A stretch of 64,000 bases of DNA from Conchocele bisecta (lineage: Eukaryota; Mollusca; Bivalvia; Lucinida; Thyasiridae), in contig CM055265.1 in assembly GCA_029237695.1 (NCBI GenBank), positions 68,359,903-68,423,902 on the forward strand, written 5' to 3'. The position numbers and the translations under genes were made by a program. The notes beneath the pieces were generated by a model, which was not told where the DNA came from, did not search any database, and saw nothing but the letters and a program-made list of their open reading frames with translations. Below are positions 60,667 through 64,000 of this stretch, piece by piece. Every line of letters starts with the position of its first letter. The stretch's first letter is position 1.

Positions 60667-62076
60667 GCTCATTATCCCCTCACCGACAGGCAAGAGGAGA
60701 TATAGCGTTAGTCCATGTATGTACGTACATGCATGCGTACGTTAGTAACACCTTTCATTTTTCAATAACTCATGAACCGCTTTATTATATCCGATTTAGA
60801 TAATATTTGGCCACAATGTCTGTCACCTTGTTTGTAAGGCAAATTTGTAAGGCAAAAATGTTAAAAGTTTTTTTTTTGTTTTTTTTTAATTATCAAGGCT
60901 GCCAGTACAACCCACCCACGGTCAAGGTCACTGAGTAGAGTATGCCCTGATCAGAATGCTCTTTCTATCCAGGCTGCTGGTACAATGGTCTAGAGGCTTT
61001 GAAATCTCCTTATTTAGCGGTCACAATTATGACCCGTAAGTGTCCGTGTTGTAGGCATCGTAGATATCAGAAATTTTAGATGTATGTCAAAATGTTGCAT
61101 ATCTCCGGATAGTTTGCTCAGATCTTTACCAAACTTCATCATTAGCTTCCTCACATTTCGTGGCTAACCATCCTGTGACAGTGTCATTTAGGTGACCTTG
61201 AGCCTTTGGTAGTGAGTGAGACACTCGCTGGCGATCACCTTATTATCATCACTGGTTACATATGGCATACAAAAAAATGCTTTGTTTTGACAATTACTGT
61301 TACATGAGTCGTGAAATAAGTTTTGTTTCTGCCTGTCTGTCTGAAATGCACAAAAAACGGAATGTATTATGTTTTACCGCGGGCGGCTGGTGGCGGCGGA
61401 CAGAAAAACTCCATAGTTTGTGTACACAACTCCTCTGAAACCGTTCAGTCGATCGTTCTGAAACTATACACACGTCTTCTACACATATTGAAGATGTGCA
61501 CCTTGGTGTTTTTATGCCGAACAATTATTTTTTTAACAAAAATATCACCTTTTTAGCATGGCCATTTTTTCTATTTTTTTGTATACTATTCTGTATAGGG
61601 TACAGAGTTTGTGTTGTGTGCACAACTCCTCTGAAACTGTTCAGTCAATCGATCTGAAACTCTACACACATCTTCTACACATATTGAAGATGTTTACATT
61701 GGTGTTTTTATGGAGTTTGTGTTACCCTGTCAACCCTACAGAACATAAAACCAACATGTAGCTCCTAACGGGCGTCTCTTGTTAAATTCTAAGACAAAAT
61801 CCACATTGTCGTATTAGAATAGTTAAAAATGTTGGCATGGAAAAGTAAACTTTGGATATTTATGTGAGAAAGGGTCAACCCTTACTACTCCAGATTAAAT
61901 TTTGTTAACCTGTTGGTTGTGTTTTAGTTTCAATATTTCTCGATAAAAAGTTGTTTTGGCAGCGCATGAGAATCGTCTCCACTGGAGATTTTAGGGAGCA
62001 TGCGTGGGCGACGAATGAAAACATGAATGATTAGAAACATACACATTCAAGCCAATCGCTCATTCAGTAAACAAGT
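60667..62076. other. NCDN 3' flank with repeats
   Basis: 60670-61250 resembles degraded tandem-repeat elements (TACGTACATGCATGCGTACG; TATGACCCGTAAGTGTCCG). 61400-61730 holds two tandem units of about 195 bp (CACAACTCCTCTGAAAC.GT, ACACATATTGAAGATGT). No gene recognised; ATTAAA at about 61892 is the nearest polyadenylation-like word noticed. Confidence 0.5.
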
Positions 62077-62720
62077 TCTAGGTGAATTTATTTGATTTAT
62101 CGGTGTTTAACGGCATATCAACAGCTAAGGTCATTTAAGGCCGGGCCAACGGGTTCGATTCCGTATATAACCTGCTGCATTGGGGGGCTGGGTGGGGGGG
62201 ATCCCAAAATCAGAACAGAATATTTACATCGAAAAAAATATATTCAGCCCTGATATTAGAATAACCAGTAGCCTATTTCACCAACATTGCAAAGCATACT
62301 TTTGTAGCAAAGTATACTTTGAGGGAGTAATCATTTATTTTCCCCGAAATGCATTATTTCATATAGAACTAACGACTGCATATATTTGATGATTAAAAGT
62401 ATTCAGAATTGTAATAAATTCAGTATAATAAAAATTAATAAATTTATCCTAAAATTGAAAATTTCTCCCTCAAAGTATACTTTGCTAGAAAAGTATACTT
62501 AAAGGTTGCAACTTTCATGAAATCGGCTGCTGACCTAGTGCCAGGTCCATACCACACCAAAGTCACTTGGCCCCTTCCCCTAAAATAGGATTACGAATAA
62601 TCGTAATACTCACATACATGTAAGGGGTATAACCAGATTCAACTGTCGCATACAATAATGCTTACATGAGGGCCAAACCTGGTCTCCCTTGGGATTCCGG
62701 TAATGGTGCCATCACACTAT
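62077..62720 (-). mobile_element. SINE-like element V, minus strand, split by family A copy 4
   Basis: TCGGTGTTTAACGGCATATC, the inverse of the V 3' end, starts it; CATTGGGGGGCTGGG...GAATATTTACATCG follows. The A element sits at 62269-62529, then CCAGGTCCATACCACACCAA to CCTGGTCTCCCTTGGGATTC. Confidence 0.75.
62269..62529. mobile_element. Foldback MITE family A, copy 4
   Basis: TAGCCTATTTCACCAACATT ... CATGAAATCGGCTG, flanked by CAG (62266) and CTG (62530). The uninterrupted V sequence is near 53180-53200. Confidence 0.85.
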
Positions 62721-63396
62721 GACGACTAGGCCAGCGCACGCCCAGCGTTTTGAAAATTTCAACATTTTTGGCAAATTCCAACACGTTCAAATTTGCCGCG
62801 ATCTCTGAACGTAGACATGACAATGGGCGTGTCCCCAACGATGACTAACGCATGGGAAACGTTTTAGTAACGTTCCATTGACGCTTGTTTTAAATCTGTG
62901 AGTGTTTCCCAGCGTTCGACTAACGTTTGACAGTAATGCTCAATGACCAACAAGGATCGGAAAATAATAACAGCATTGATAGAAAGCACGAGGATACTTT
63001 TTACAGCCGCCACACTGCACAAACTACAGAGCTGTGAGTATAAACAGAACATGACAAAGTCGAGCGATCCTTGGAAACCTTCGAACACCACTACCAGACA
63101 AATATGTCGCGAACAGAGTTTGATTTCGTTCGTTCATCTGTGTCACAGACTATGACAGAATAGTAAACATCAAATACTTCATTAACCCTTTCAACACAAA
63201 GTAACTGACATGGACTGGTCCATGATATTTTTAGACCAATCACTTGATCAGAAAATTACATTTGGGCCAGTCCATTTATAACAATATTTTTTTTTTGTCT
63301 AAAAACAGTAAAATTACTTGCAAAAAGTGCAGATCCATTGTCGATTTGCACACCACCGAGACTGGCACACGATCTCTGAGCAGATCATCCCTTTTT
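62721..63396. other. Unassigned DNA
   Basis: Several open frames overlap at 62864-63155, but none shows a recognised motif or splice context. AACGTT- and CGTTCGACTAACG-type words recur (62760-62930). Confidence 0.4.
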
Positions 63397-64000
63397 AGCA
63401 TGACTATTCGAAGAATAGGTAGAGCTTATGTAGTCGCCCCGGTGTCGGCATCACCGTCACTCCTTGGTTAAGGTTTTTATTCAAGCTTGTATATGGAATA
63501 CTCCTGGCCCTACACCCACCATACTTGGACAACTTCATCTTCTAGTGATGTACATCAACAACCCCTGACCTATATTTGACCTTGACCTACATTTAACCTT
63601 GAATTACTTAGTTAATTCCCCTTGGTTAAGGTTTTTAGTCAACCTTGGTTAAGGTTTTTAGTCAAGCTTGTACATGGAATACTATTGTGCATACAGACAC
63701 CATACTTGGACAACCATTTCTTCACCTCCTAGTGATGTACATCAAAAATTCCCTGACCTATAGTTGACCTTGACCTACTTTTACCCTTGGATTACTTCGT
63801 TATTTCCCCTTGGTTAAGGTTTTTAGTTAAGCTTGTATATGGAATACTCCTGGGCCTACAGCAACCATACTTGGAAAACTTCATCTTCTAGTGATGTACA
63901 TCAACAACCCCTGACCTATATTTGACCTTGACCTACATTTAACCTTGAATTACTTAGTTAATTCCCCTTGGTTAAGGTTTTTAGTCAACCTTGGTTAAGG
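63397..64000 (+). mobile_element. Helentron-like family P, incomplete at window end
   Basis: TTTTTAGCATGACTATTCGA, AGAATAGGTAGAGCTTATG, then at least three tandem units identical in type to 57122-59070. It runs off the right edge. Confidence 0.85.

Noticed and set aside
62943..63155. Plus-strand frame beginning MTNKDRKIITALIESTRILF
   Set aside because: No recognised motif, no splice signals and overlapping open frames on the other strand; left unassigned.

Overview
The window is animal nuclear DNA, most likely from a heterodont bivalve mollusc. The evidence is: introns with ordinary splice signals; one gene of 19 small coding exons spread over 46 kb; an AT-rich background; and very dense short repeats. 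Many repeats carry GTCC microsatellites and hairpin ends of the kind described for bivalve 'pearl' elements. The species was not tested and is an inference.

Layout. Positions 1-14,000 are intergenic and repeat-rich. A minus-strand exon (252-409, good start context) leaves the window to the left. A segment of about 2-3 kb then occurs twice in the same orientation (872-3815 and 4488-10490). Each copy holds a CpG-rich stretch with CRE, ETS and YY1-like sites that looks like a promoter. Copy A carries a foldback element and other inserts. Copy B is split by a nearly full-length but broken CR1-like LINE (4596-8888). Tandem repeats and G-rich hAT-like MITEs follow up to 14,102.

From 14,273 to 60,448 on the plus strand lies a complete neurochondrin gene (NCDN). 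I assembled it from 19 coding exons; exon phases close without a break into 933 codons plus stop. Similarity to vertebrate neurochondrin is clear by eye in nearly every exon. The one large difference is an acidic, Ser/Thr/Asn-rich insert of about 245 residues encoded by exons 12-13.

The introns are almost entirely mobile DNA: palindromic MITE families (A-I, X, Z), piggyBac-like TTAA elements, a hAT derivative with a zinc-finger exon, a broken transposon protein gene, tRNA-like repeats, and many elements with one shared architecture. That architecture is a 5' hairpin, a GTCC microsatellite, tandem units of 150-440 bp, a subterminal copy of the 5' end in inverse orientation, then a 3' hairpin ending in CTAG or CTTG before T. 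This matches Helentron-like (DINE-1/pearl-type) elements. Several elements are nested, and undisturbed relatives in the same window reveal empty sites. Several MITEs end within a few bases of NCDN splice sites.

From 60,449 to 64,000 are the NCDN 3' flank, more repeats and an incomplete tandem-repeat element leaving the window on the right. No rRNA gene, CRISPR array or bacterial feature was seen. Repeat family letters (A, B, C ...) are local labels.
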